Origin: Pyropia haitanensis
Taxonomy: Eukaryota > Rhodophyta > Bangiophyceae > Bangiales > Bangiaceae
DNA: 64,000 nucleotides
Direction: 5' to 3'
Assembly (NCBI GenBank): GCA_008729055.1
Contig: SDUX01000006.1
Span: 1,001,501 to 1,065,500, forward strand
The first letter of the stretch is position 1, and each line of letters opens with the position of its first letter. The notes beneath the pieces are model-generated. The model was not told where the DNA came from, did not search any database, and saw only the letters and a program-made list of their open reading frames with translations. Below, in pieces: positions 43,775-55,500 of the stretch. The position numbers and the translations under genes were made by a program.

Positions 43775-45302
43775 GACGAACAGGTCACAAACGACGAGAA
43801 CGACGACGATGAAAAAAGGACGAGAGTATGGGTGGAAGCAGAGTCGCGGGTGCGTCGCGTCGGAGGTGGCGACCGCAGCGGGGGACGATCGCGGACAGGG
43901 GGGCGGTGGGGGGTCGGCGACGCGATGCGAGCGATGCTGGGGAGGTGGGGATGGCGGCAGACAAGACCGAGAGAGACGGGTGGCTCCGACCGCATCGACA
44001 CAGGGGCCAACCGTGGACCTCCGCGAGAAGTACACGACGAATTCAATTGAATACACCTCTGCTACGAGTCATGCCCAGAAGTGGGACAGGATTTGCCACG
44101 AATGCTCTGAGTGTCAGACGAACCGGCGGTCACTCATTGGACCGGCTGCATAGGACTGGTCCTGTTGGACCTGGACCGCGTAAGGATGACATGACACCGC
44201 TCTCTGCTTTTTGCCCCGATACCTCCATTGCAGGATACAGTGCCTGCATGGCAGCTTCTGTTAGACGCGGAGGGCGTCGCGTCTTTCACAACAGCCAGTC
44301 CACGAGACGGACGCCCGCCCTGTTCGTTGTACTTCTCGCGTGCCACCCCAGCGTTGGGACGCGCACCCTGTCAGTGTTAGGGAAGGTTGGGGGTCAAAAA
44401 AGGAGAACAAGAGGCTCCTGGACGGGGAGACACGCTCACCCGCCAGCCGACCGCAAGCTGGGGTGTGTGATTGGTAGGGGAGACAGCGCCCTGCGCGGCG
44501 CCCGGCGCTCACGTTGCCGTGCCCCGTGCGTCGACGGCGTCCCCCCGCCGGTTTCCCGCCGCTGATTGGCCAGCCCCTGCAGTCGCGGATGGCGAGTGGG
44601 TGGCACCCCGATGCGCCGACCGCAGCGCAGACCCCCCCCCGCGCCGGCCCAGGCGGCGCGCGCCGGCCGCCGCCGACGGCCGCCCGCCGTGGTGGCTGCG
44701 GAAAAAGAGAAAGCGACGCACCAGCCTCGTTGCGCCCACACACCAGCCAGACCGGCCGGGCAGCCCCTCCCGCACCTCATCACTCGCCACCCCGCCGCCG
44801 CCGCGCAACGTAGGAACGACCGTCGGTCTCGGGGGAGACCCACCGTGTCGGGGACGCGCGCCATCATCGGCAGTCCCGCTCTCCCCCCCCGCACCCCTCC
44901 GCCCCGGTGGGTGCGCTTGGAAAACGGCCGCGTCGCTGGTCGTTTGTGGGCACGCGCGTCCCCCACGCACACACGCCTCCCCCATCGTGAGGCTGCGCAC
45001 GATTACCTGCTCCCCGGTATCTTTTGTTGCGTTGTGCTTTTGTGTGTGTGCGTGTGTTCCCCGTTCCGTACCGCCTCACGTGTCAGGCGGAGCCCACGCG
45101 GAGGCGTCCACCCGCGGCTCCTCTTCCTGCTGACGCCCGGGCGGCCGCGGATCGCGGTGGCGCCGCCGGTGGTACGCGGGTGGCGGGTCCTCCCTCTGCA
45201 CCTCTGCCCCCCCCCTCCCCTCACCTCCCCACAACCGCCTCCCCTTCCCCCTCCCCGGCGGGCACGTTCCCCAACCGCCCAAGGCGCTCCCGCGCCTGGG
45301 CC
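43775..45302. other. Intergenic, with a possible retroelement integrase scrap
   Basis: Divergent upstream regions of the ATP synthase delta gene and the Ser/Gly-rich protein gene. Around 44040-44150 an AT-richer plus-strand frame reads KWDRICHECSECQTNRRS, reminiscent of the CxxCQ half of a retroelement integrase zinc-binding motif. Too short to call. 44450-45300 is GC-rich, ending in a C/T-rich leader. Confidence 0.35.
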
Positions 45303-47423
45303 ATGATGGCCGGCCGGCGGTCGAGCTCGGTGAGCGGCGCGTCCATCTTGTCGCGCCTCGCGGCGGTGGAGCAGCGGCAGGCGGCGCTGCTGGCGGGCCG
45401 CCAGGAGCGCGTCGCGGCGATTACCGCCGCCCGCGCGGCGGTCGCGGCGGCGGTCGCCGAGGCGGCCGGCGGCGGCGGCGCGCGGCCGAGTGCGGCGGGC
45501 AGCGCGGCGTCCTCGTCGGCGGGCTCGTCGGCCGTCACGCCCGTGTCAGCGTCGGAAATGTCGCTGATCACGGCCGGCGGCGGCGGCGGCGGCGGCGACG
45601 GCGGTGCGTTGACCACCACCATCACCGCCGACAGCGGCACCGGCGGCGGCGGCGCCCCCGCGCCAACGCTCCTACGCATGGACGTGGCGGCGGTGGAGGC
45701 GGCGGCGTCGTCGGCGGCCATGGCCGCCGAGGTGTCCGCGCGCCTCCGCCGCCGCGCGGACGCGCTCGCCAAGCAGGCGCTGATCCTCGCCGACGCCATG
45801 CGCGGCGGCCGCGGCGGCGCCGCCGCCGCCGCGGCGGCCGCGGTCGGCGCCGCCGCTGCCGGTGGGGGCGGCTCCACGCCGAGGGCCGTCATGATTGGCA
45901 ACGGCACGCCGGCGGCGTCGGGGGGGCGGCCGCCACGGGCGCCAGAGGTGGCCGCCGCCGAGCCGGTCATGGCGATTGAGCAGGGGGCGGCGGCGGCGGG
46001 GGCGTCGGCCGACGCGGCGGGGGGGGTGATGGTGTTGCGGTCGCCGGCATCGGCAGAGGGCGGGGGGGGGGCGAGGGGGGAGCTGCCGGCGGCCGCCGCC
46101 GCGGCGGGTGCGGCGGCAGCGGCTGCGGCGGGTGCGGCGGCGGGCGCAGCGGCGGCGGCGGCGGTGGGTGGTGGGTATGGGCGGCAGGGGAGCTCCTCGT
46201 CGCTGGGCAGCGAGGAGGACGACCGCAGCTGGCGTAGCGGCCTGAGCGCCCGCAGTGGCGGCAGCGGCGTCAGCAGCCGCAGCGGCACGAGCGGGCGCAG
46301 CGGGCGCAGCGGCAGCAGCGGCTGGAGCGGCCGGTCGGGCGACAGCGGCCGCACGGGTGACAGTGGGCGCACCGGCGACAGTGGGCGGAGCGGCACGAGT
46401 GGTCGCAGTGGCAGCAGCGGCCGCAGCGGCCGCAGCGACGTGACCGGCAGCAGCGGGCGCAGCGGCAGCAGCCGCGGCTCGTCCTACGTGAGTGGCCACT
46501 ACCAGCCGTCTGGGGAGAGCCACGACGGGGGTGGCGGTGGCGGCGGCGGCGACCTCGGGGGGGTGGACCACGAGGACGGCTCGTCGGTGGCGTCGTCGGC
46601 CGCGTCGTCCCGCTCCCGCGGGTCGGGGTGGAGCACGGGCAGCCGGTCCGACGGCTCTGCGCGCCGGCCGTCGCGGACGCAGTCGGGCCGCTCGGCGGGC
46701 ACCGACGGCACCTACGCGACGGGCAGCAGCGGCATGGATGGCGGTGGCAGCGCGGACGGCAGGGAGCGGCGGGCCGAAGAGGAGGGGGAGGAGGATGAGG
46801 AGGTGTCGGAAGATGACGCGTCCATCATCAGCGGCAGCACGTACGACGCCACCTCGTACGCGACATCCACCTTTTCGTCGGTCGCGGCCATGCCCGCCGG
46901 CTGGGATGTCCGCGCGTCGGACGAGGGCCGCGCCAACGGCCAGGCGGCGGCGGCCGCGGCCGCAGCCGCCGCCCCCCCCCCCCCCGCGGCGGCGGTCCCC
47001 CCCCCCGCGGCGACCAAGATGGGGGTGGCGCTGGACCAGGTGCAGCGGTGCCTCTCGTCCGTCCCGTCGGTGGCGCGGGCGGTCGCGTTCTCCTCCCCCG
47101 GCGCTGTGTATGGCGACGACGTGTACTGCGTCGTGACGCCCGTGCGGCTGGCGCCAGCGGCGGGGGCCGGCGCCAACGGCGGCGTCGGCCGCGTCGCGGT
47201 GATTGCCGAGGAGGACCTCAAGCAGACGGCGCAGGCGTCGCTGCCGCCGCCCATCCTGCCCGTCCGGTTTTACATTGTGGAGGACCTGCCGCCGGACGTG
47301 ACGCGGGAGGAGCTCGCCGCGGCGTTGCTCGAGGGGGGGGAGGGGGACGACTCGGAGGAGGGCGAGACGGACCGAGAGAGCAGCGTCGCGAGCGACCGGT
47401 ACGCGCACGTGCATACCGCGTGA
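45303..47423 (+). CDS. Low-complexity Ser/Gly/Ala protein with acyl-adenylate-synthetase-like C-terminal domain
   Basis: 706 residues, start MMAGRRSSSVSGASILSRLA at 45303. The N-terminal ~200 residues have an Ala/Arg-rich helix likely to coil (LAAVEQRQAALLAGRQERVA). The middle is Gly/Ala-rich, followed by SGRSG/SGDSGRTG repeats at ~46230-46480 and an acidic patch (EEEGEEDEEVSEDD). The last ~120 residues are folded-looking: ALDQVQRCLSSVPSVARAVA, GAVYGDDVYCVVTPVRL, AVIAEEDLKQTAQASLPPPI, PVRFYIVEDLPPDVTREELA. The order helix, strand, LKQ helix, strand, EDLPP resembles the AMP-binding C-terminal lid of acyl-CoA synthetases, but without the N-terminal catalytic domain. Single exon. Function unknown. 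Confidence 0.7.
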   Translation: MMAGRRSSSVSGASILSRLAAVEQRQAALLAGRQERVAAITAARAAVAAAVAEAAGGGGARPSAAGSAASSSAGSSAVTPVSASEMSLITAGGGGGGGDGGALTTTITADSGTGGGGAPAPTLLRMDVAAVEAAASSAAMAAEVSARLRRRADALAKQALILADAMRGGRGGAAAAAAAAVGAAAAGGGGSTPRAVMIGNGTPAASGGRPPRAPEVAAAEPVMAIEQGAAAAGASADAAGGVMVLRSPASAEGGGGARGELPAAAAAAGAAAAAAAGAAAGAAAAAAVGGGYGRQGSSSSLGSEEDDRSWRSGLSARSGGSGVSSRSGTSGRSGRSGSSGWSGRSGDSGRTGDSGRTGDSGRSGTSGRSGSSGRSGRSDVTGSSGRSGSSRGSSYVSGHYQPSGESHDGGGGGGGGDLGGVDHEDGSSVASSAASSRSRGSGWSTGSRSDGSARRPSRTQSGRSAGTDGTYATGSSGMDGGGSADGRERRAEEEGEEDEEVSEDDASIISGSTYDATSYATSTFSSVAAMPAGWDVRASDEGRANGQAAAAAAAAAAPPPPAAAVPPPAATKMGVALDQVQRCLSSVPSVARAVAFSSPGAVYGDDVYCVVTPVRLAPAAGAGANGGVGRVAVIAEEDLKQTAQASLPPPILPVRFYIVEDLPPDVTREELAAALLEGGEGDDSEEGETDRESSVASDRYAHVHTA

Positions 47424-48260
47424 TTGGGGTGGGAGGGGCGGGGAGGGGAGAGATGACGGGGCGGGGGGGGGGGGGGGGGGGCGAAGGAAGCTGTGTGCGG
47501 GAGGGCGGAAAAGGGATTTGGAGGACAGACAAGCCGGGGAAGAAGAGAGGAAGCGTAGGAGGACGGAGGCGGAGGAAGCAAAGAGGACGGGAGGGAGGAC
47601 AGAGACGCGGAAGAAAAGAAAACAACATGTGTGGGAGAGACCACAACCACGTCCAGGGGGGGTTGAAGCCCGCCGTCAACAGGCGTCGCGCCGCACCTCA
47701 TGCAACATCTCCCTTGACGGTCGCCGCCGCGAGCGCAGCCCTCCCCACAGCAGACTGGCGGCGTGCCCGACGGCCTTGCCTCCACTACCAACGGCCGGTG
47801 CGCGGCGCGGCGGCATGCCGCCGCCGTGCGGCCGGCCGGGGGCGGCCTCCGCGCCCGCGGCGGACAGGAGCGCGTCTGCGGCGGCCGGTAGGACGAGCGC
47901 CGCCCCCCCCCCCTCCTCTACCGGGAAGGCACCGCAGCGCCGTTGCCACCCCTCCCACCCCCCCCCCCCCGCCCACTTCACCCCGGTCGTCGAGCACCAG
48001 CCGCCGCCGCTCCGCGACACGCGACGCCGGCCAGACGCGCAGACGGCGGCGGCCGCCGCGGCCGCCGCACGCGCCGCCAATGGCCGCGGCGGCGGCGGCC
48101 ATCCCCCCGCGCGGCGCCCCGCGGCGGCGACTCCGCCCAGGTCGAGTCGGCCGCCGCCGTTGCCTGCACCGCGGCAGCGGCGGGCGGGGGTCGGCGGCGG
48201 CAAGTGTCTCCCACTCTCCCCCCCCCGCGTCAACCGCATGGGGAGCGCGGACGCTCCCCC
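47424..48260. other. Intergenic, tail to tail
   Basis: Purine-rich to about 47640, then GC-rich. Nothing recognised between the convergent Ser/Gly-rich protein gene and XRCC3. Confidence 0.5.
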
Positions 48261-49341
48261 TCAGCCCGCCCCCTCCGACTCATCAACGCCGCGGAGACCC
48301 GCGGCGGTCACTACAATCGGCACCTCGCCCGCCCCCCCCCACCCCCCCCCCCACTCGACCGCCGCGGTCCGCCGACCGCCCGCCCTGCGGCGGAGAAACA
48401 GGCGGCCGTTAACGCAGCTCGCCCACGCGAGGCCCAGCGCCGCGACCTTGACGTCCCCGTCACCCCCCACCGCGGCGCCCTCCTCCCCCCCACCGGCATC
48501 GACGGCGGGCACGCCACCCCCGCCCCCCCCGCCCCCCCGCACCTCGTTGGACACCTGGTTGACCACCACCGCCGCCCCCCCCGCGGCGGCCACCGCCGCG
48601 CGCAGGCCGGCGGCCATCCCAAACAGCGCCCGCGACCGCGACCGCGCCGCCGCGGCGGCGGCGTCGCGGTACGGCGCGCCGACCGAGTCGACGATGACCA
48701 GCCGCGCGCCGAGGCGGCGGAGGAGCCACGGCAGGCGGGTGGCGACAAACGCGGCGAGCGCGTCGGCGGTGCGGAGGGTCTCGACGACCACCCGCGACGC
48801 GGCGGCGGGCGGCGGTGGCGGCGGCGGGGCTGGCGCCCCCACAGCCGCCGCGGCCGCCGCGGTACCAGCGAGGCGGTCGCCGCCACTCCCGCGGCGGGTG
48901 GTGGCGGCCACCACCGCGGCGGCCATGGACGCGAGGCGCTCGGACGGAAACGGCCCCTCGGTCGACACGTACACCACGTACGGCGACGGCGGGTGCCCCC
49001 CCTCGGCGGGGGGCGTCACGGCCGACAGGGCCAGCTGCAGCGCCAGCTGCGTCTTGCCCACCCCCGCCTCGCCCACCACCTCCCACACGCCGCCACCGCC
49101 GAGCGGGATGCCGCCGCCAACGCCGTCGGCGGCGGGCGACAGCAGCGCGTCGAGTGCGGCGCTGCCCGTCGAGACGGCCGCCGGCGGGGGGGGGGGTCCC
49201 GGTCGGGCGCGCAGCCCGCCGCGGTGACGCGCGTCGGGACCATGACGTCGGGGTGGAGGGCGACCGCCACGGCTGCCCGCCAGCCGTCGGGGAGGGCGGG
49301 CGGGCCGCAAGCTCGGCCAGTCGCCCCTCGTGGGGTGGTGC

Positions 49342-49389
<48 letters not shown>

Positions 49390-49834
49390 TGCCACCGCCG
49401 CCACGGTCACCGCCGTGGGCAGGCCCCCCTTCACCCGCCCGCCCCCCCGGCAGCCGGCCATACGGCGCCAGCGTCCGCCACAGCGACGCCGCGAGGTCCG
49501 CATCCCCCAGCGGCGACCAGAGGATGGCGGCGGCGGCCCACGCGGCGCCGCGGTCGGCGAGGAGGGCGGTGGCCCAGGCGGCGGCGGCAGGGGAGACCAG
49601 GGGGGGCGGGGGGGCGGCCGCCGCCGCGCGGCCCGCCGCCGCTGCAGCCGCCTCTGCCTCCGCCATCGGCGCCGCCGTCGGTGCCGCCGCTGGCGCCACC
49701 GCCGTCGCCGCGGCCGCGGCCGCCGCCGTCGCGGGAGGGGGGGGCGCGGTCGGCGGGGGGGACGGCGGCCGCGGCGGCTGGCGGCCGGGCGGGGGGTGCG
49801 GGGGAGGGCACGGGGGGGGCGCCGCGCGGGTCAT
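48261..49834 (-). CDS. XRCC3: RAD51 paralogue XRCC3, one apparent frameshift
   Basis: Homologous-recombination RecA/RAD51-family ATPase. The core follows XRCC3 closely: STGSAALDALL, Walker A in VWEVVGEAGVGKTQLALQLA, VYVSTEGPFPSERLASMAA, the Walker B strand LGARLVIVDSVGAPYRD, LFGMAAGLRAAVAAA, VVVNQVSNEVRG, LGLAWASCVNGRLFLRR and a final VVTAAGLRGVDESEG. The STEGPFP and DSVGAPYR elements favour XRCC3 over other paralogues. The N-terminal part lies in another frame: WATALLADRGAAWAAAAILW, LASLWRTLAPYGRLPGG, AVALHPDVMVPTRVTAAG. The switch is at a G11 run (49186-49196), best explained as a missing base. The start is taken as the ATG at 49834 (MTRAAPPP); 49663 is an alternative. Confidence 0.82.
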
Positions 49835-52176
49835 GCCGTCATGCGGCCGACCACGTCGACGGGATGGGGAATGGGGGGGGGGGGGCGGGGTGGTGGGCGC
49901 TGACGCACGCGCAGAGGGGTGGGCGATGGCGGTGAGGATGGGGGCGCCCACAACGATACCACGGTGCATCCTACACGAGGTAGACATGTGAACAACATGC
50001 GGAAAATTCCTTCGCTCAGGCGCCTGTTCTGCACGACTTTTCGACATCAGTAGCGTCGGCTTATGGGTCGCACTATCGGTGCTTCGGCGAGCTGCGAAAA
50101 TATTTTGTGGTCTCACCTGCGTTCAGTCCTGACGACACCTTGGCCGATCAGGTATGGGGGGGGGACTACTGCACGTGTCCAGACCTTCATAGGAAGAGTA
50201 GCACGGGATGGTTACGAGGCGTGCCAACTGGTTCGAAGCGATCTTGGCGGCGGCGGGAGAGGCGGATCGCGACGCGGCGCCGCCGCCGCGCCGCGTGCAA
50301 CGGCCGCGCTCCGCGGGAGCGGGCGCGACGGCCGCGTGAAGCGTCTGCCTACGGTCGCAGGGGGTGCGGCGGGGCCGCGTTCGCACACGGTGGGGGCGGC
50401 CGCCGCCCAGCCGCCGCTCCCGCCTCCGCTGCCACCTCCCCCGCCCCACACCCTCCCTCGCCCAGCATTCTCCCGCCGATGCGGCTGCCGGCCGGCCGCT
50501 CGGTCGTCGCCCACGCCCCCGACAGTCCCGCGGCCGTCGCGGTGGCGCCGTCGCACGCCCCCCCCAGGTGGGGACGGGGGTAGCCGCGGGGGGTCGCGCC
50601 AATAGACGGCGACCGGCTGCGGGGCGGCCGCGGCCGCCGCGCCGACTACCCGTCTTTGCCCCCGCCCGCGTGGTCGCCCGCCAGCGACGCGGTGGCGGCG
50701 CCATGAAAGATCTTTTCTTTTTTTTGGCTGCCCCAGGCTGGGCCACCCGCCCGCCGCTCGCGTCGGCGAGATATTGTGATGGCCACCGCGACGGCGGGTG
50801 GATGGTGTGGCGGCCGCTGGCGCGACCGCGACCGCCGATGGCGGCACGCGCAGCCGCGACACGGTTATACGATAGGCGGATCGGGAGGGTGTTGGCAGGC
50901 TTCTCCCCGCTGTCCACCCCGCTCCGCTAGTCCCCTAACCCGTGCTGATAGGTGAAGAGGGAGGGGCGGGAGAGCTGCCAGGCGGGTGCGGAGGAGCCCT
51001 CCCCTGCTGGATCGTTGTATAGGAGGCGCGCTCCCAAAAGCGCTACCCGGCGCACCGGCGGCTCGGCAGCCACAGATGGCGATAGTGTCTACTCTGACCC
51101 CCCCCCTATCTCCTCGCGGCCAGCAATGGACGAGGAAGGAGGGCACTGCTAGCCGGCGTGAGGAAGGGGGGGGGGTCGACTGTCTAGCCACAAACCACCG
51201 GCAGTCCGTCGCCCAACGGCTTGGGCGGAGGGCGCGCGCTACGCCTGGGTGGCACAGCCACGGGCGCCACCACGCGCGCGCAGAGTGCGGGGGGGTTACC
51301 CCGCCCTCCAGGGCCAGCCCCTGGACAGGGGCGCCGACTGGCGCACGCCATGGCGTGCGGAAAAGCCGGTGGGCGAGCCGTCACTGTGGAGGGACTGCAG
51401 CGGCGGGGGGGGGCGAGCGGCTCCGCCGAGGGGAGGCAGTGGTGGAGGGGCGGGCGTCGCAGCACGCTCACCGCGTCCCCGTGTTTGAGGCGCCGCGTGC
51501 CAGAGCGCAGGCAGCTGTCTGCGCTGCCGCGCTTTCCAGGGTGAGAGCGCGCGCTGCCGCAGGACTTGCCACGCTGCTGGCCGCTGCCATATTCAGAGCG
51601 AGCAGCACCCGCGAGGCAGCGCAGTCTCGAGCTACCAGTCCCGCTGCCACCGCCGTCACCATCGCCGCTGTCTTCTCCTCCGCCACCGCCACCACCCCCT
51701 CCACTGCCACCGCTACTACGACCCCAACCGCTGCCGCCACCACCACCGTGCCATTGCTGAAACACACCCGTTCATACACCCCCATCCGTGTTGACGACCA
51801 CCGCCACCGATCTTGGCCCGCAGGGAGTCGCGTCGCTGCGCGGCCGCCACGACGGCGGTCGCCCCCGCCGCCGCCTCTGCTGCTGCGTCTTCCGATATCG
51901 TTCTCGCCGAAGCCACCGCCGCCGTCGGTCACATCGTGAACGTCGCTGCTTTTCTCGGCCGCCCGCTGCCTCGCTCCCCTCCCCCACCGCCCGTCACCCT
52001 CGCCCACGTGTTGCTGCAGCGCGGGTCAGCGGCGCCATCGGCGGCGACTCGCGAGGTCACGGCGCCGGCCTGAACAACTGTGACGTCCCGCTGCGGTGAC
52101 CTTCTGCCATCCACTCTCATGACCAGCAACCAGGCGCCCACCTTCCCAACGTCTTTGTGAGCAAGGATCACCAAAC
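49835..52176. other. Intergenic 2.3 kb
   Basis: AT-richer at about 49950-50230, then GC-rich. An exon-like frame after an acceptor (CTTGGCCCGCAG, near 51822) reads SSDIVLAEATAAVGHIVNVA and AAFLGRPLPR, unassigned. 52080-52176 is probably leader of the zinc-finger gene. Confidence 0.35.
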
Positions 52177-52424
52177 ATGTGGCCACGTTACGGCGGCAGT
52201 GATGGCAGCGACGGCGACCGGCCGCCACTGTCGCCGCTGCCTGGCACGACGGGCTCTGGGCAGCAGCCGCAGCCGCAGCAGCCGCAGTCGCAGCCGCAGC
52301 CGCAGCAGTCGCAGCCGCAGCCGCAGCAGCCGCAGTCGCAGCCGCAGCCGCAGCCGCAGCCGCAGCCGCAGCCGCAGTACCAGCAGTCGCAGCCGCAGTC
52401 GCAGCCGCCGCTTCAGCTCCAGCA

Positions 52425-52456
<32 letters not shown>

Positions 52457-52480
52457 CGCAGCCGCAGCCACAGCTCCAGC

Positions 52481-52523
<43 letters not shown>

Positions 52524-55500
52524 GCAGCCGCAGCCGCAGCCGCAGCTCCAGCAACTGCAGCTGCAGCAGCTGCAGCAGCAGCAGCCGCAGCCACAACTGC
52601 AGCCACAGCTGCAGCCGTACCAGCTGCAGCACCTACAGCAGCACCCGCAGCTGCAGCTGCACCAGCTGCACCAGCAACAACTGCTACAGCAACAGCAACT
52701 GCAGCTGCAGCTGCAGCTGCAGCTGCAGCAGCAGCAGCAGCCGTGGCCGATTGGCGAGCAGGCGCCGCACCCCTGGCTGATAAACCAAGGGGTCGCCCCC
52801 CCCCCCCACCCTCTGGCCTGGACACGCTGGGTGCCGCCGCCGCAGTTATTTTTCCCGTTGCCGGCGACACGCATCTTCTCGCCCGTTACTCCCGAGTCTG
52901 TAGTAGCGGGAGGAGGGCAGGCGACGATACCGGGGCCTGGCCACGCCCCCGCGTTGCCGGCATTGGCGCCCGCTCAAGTGATGGCACCGGCGACGCAGGG
53001 GCCACCCGTAGGCGACGACGCTGCTGGCCCCCCCCCTTGCAGGTTGGCGGCGCCGACGGGCCCGTCAACGAAGATGGCATCATGCTCAACTACCGGTACG
53101 ACCAACCGACGGGACAACCGCAAGGCGGCCTGGCCTTGCACAACGGCCGCTACGGTCCAGAAACCCAAGGCGGTCTCATCGGCGGCCCTGTCATGGGCAA
53201 TGACAACGGTGTCATCCTCGGTGCTGGCGGTGGCGCCACTCTGGGCGGCAACAACCTCGCCGGGTACAACCACGCACCCCTCCCCCTCGAAGGAGGCCAC
53301 TTGCTCAACAATGGCGCCAGACCTGAGCAGCACGGGGGCGTAAGCAGGACCAAGATTGGCAATCCCAACACAGGCACCAAGATCGAGCCGTACGGAGACG
53401 ACTCCCACCGAGGCAGAGACGACCATGGCAATGACTCTGACCCGGACAACGAGATCTGTGTTGACGACCGCCGCAGCCGCCCGCGACACGACAATGTCAT
53501 TGTGGGCGGCCGCAACAACCGGGAGGACGTCCACGGCACTGGCCGCACGCGCGACACGGTTGACGGCCTCCCCGAGCCTCACCACCCGTATTTCGGCCCC
53601 GCGTACGGGGGCGTGGACTGTACGCAGCCCCCGCGTGGGGGACTTGGAGGGTACGGTGCCCCCGCTACCGCACCGGCCCCTACCGGTGGCGCCGGGCACG
53701 GCGGGTCTCCCGCCGCGGTGGCGCCACTCCCCCCGCCGTACGCCGCATCACCACCGCCGGGCGGCCACGACTGTGGGACAACCGACGGGTACCCGCCCAT
53801 GGCTGCTGGGGAGAACGCGGGGAACTTGTTGCCCTCGCGGCCTGAAGCGGCCGCCGGTGCCGCCTGTCACCCCGCGCTGCAGCCCCTGGCGGGGGCTACC
53901 GCCGGTGTCCGTATCACCCCTCGCCTGTGCGACGACACCACGGTGGCGGCCGTGCCGTCACCCCCCCCGTGGCTCGCCACCACGACACCTCTGGGCGGCC
54001 ACGACGACGGGACAGCCGGCGGGTACCCGCCCGTGGCAGCCGTTGGGGACACTGGTGGCGAGTTTCCTTTGCAGCCAGAGGCAACCGCAGGCGGCCGTGT
54101 CGCCCCCCACCAGCACGACGACACCGCGGCGGCGGCGGCGGCGCCACCCCCCCTGTGGCAGGCCACCGCGGCACCCCTGGGCGGCAACGACGACGGGACA
54201 GCCGGCGGGTACTCGCCCGCGGCAGCTGTCGCTGACGGCGTGTTTCCTTGGCGGCCAGAGGCGGCGGCCGGCGCCACCCTTCCCCCTTTGCAGCAGTCGC
54301 CGGCGGGGGCGACCGTTGACGGCCGCTTCGCCCTCCGCCAGCACGACGACACCACGGTGGCGGCCGCGGCGCCATCCCCGCCGTGGCTCACTACCACGAC
54401 ACCTCTTGGCGGCCACGACGACGGGACAGCCGATGGGTACACGCCCGTGGCAGCCGTCGGGGACACTGGCGGCGAGTTTCCTTCGCAGCCTGATGCGACA
54501 GGCGCCACCTCCGCCCTTCCGATTTGGCCACAGCTTGTGGGTGCAACCGCAGGCGGCCGCGTCGCCCCCCACCAGCACGACGACACCGCGGCGGCGGCCG
54601 CGGCGCCACCCCCCCTGTGGCAGGCCACCGCGACACCCCTGGGCGGCCACGACGACGGGACAGCCGGCGGGTACTCGCCCGCGGCAGCTGTCGCTGACGG
54701 CGTGTTTCCTTGGCGGCCAGAGGCGGCGGCCGGCGCTACCCTTCCCCCTTTGCGGCAGCCGCCGGCGGGGGCAACCGCCGACGGCCGCGTCGCCCTCTAC
54801 CGTCACGACGACGCCGCAGCGGCCGCCGCACCAGCGCGCCACGACATGGTGCTGGACATCCGCCTACCCGTCGCGCACGACGCGGCGGCGGTCGGCGCGA
54901 CAGTCCCGCTGGGCCCACTGATGGCGCCGCCGTCTGGGCGTACCGCCGCCGCGATTGCCGCCGCCACCGCCGCCACCACCGCCGCCATTGCCATGCTGCG
55001 CGCACAGCCGGGGTACGCTGCCGGCGGCGTGCCGGCACGGCCGCCGCTCGCCGCGACGGCGACCAGACCGCCGGCGCCATGGGCGGGCGGTGCCGGCGGC
55101 GGGGGCGGTGGCGTCGTGGGGGCCGGCGCCGCCGGGGGGGCCACTTCGCCCCTGCCCGACGTGCTCCGCGCGGGCCCCTACGGCACGCTGATCGGGCGCC
55201 GCCCCGATCAGCCGCTGCCGCCGCCGCTGGATGCACACCTGGTGGGGGCGGCGGGTGCGCACGGCGGCGACAGCGCGAGCGCCCGTCGTGGCAGCGGCCT
55301 CAGCCGCCACGGCAACACCCTCAGCGGCCACAGCCGCAACGGTGGGAGCGACCGCGGCGGCCGCCCCTACTTTTCGACAAGCCCCCGGGGGGGGAGGTTC
55401 ACCCCGCCCCGCGGGATTGAGAAGCCGCCCGACCGGTGGGGGCCCGCCGGCCACGCCACCTTCCCCCCGCACCCCGACGGCAGCGGCTACGGCAGCGGCG

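Noticed and set aside
44040..44150. CHECSECQTNRRS like an integrase zinc-binding half
   Set aside because: Only one half of the motif and no His pair or downstream integrase core; too short to name.
51813..52073. Exon-like frame SSDIVLAEATAAVGHIVNVA
   Set aside because: Plausible peptide and acceptor, but no start, donor or family; not called as a gene.
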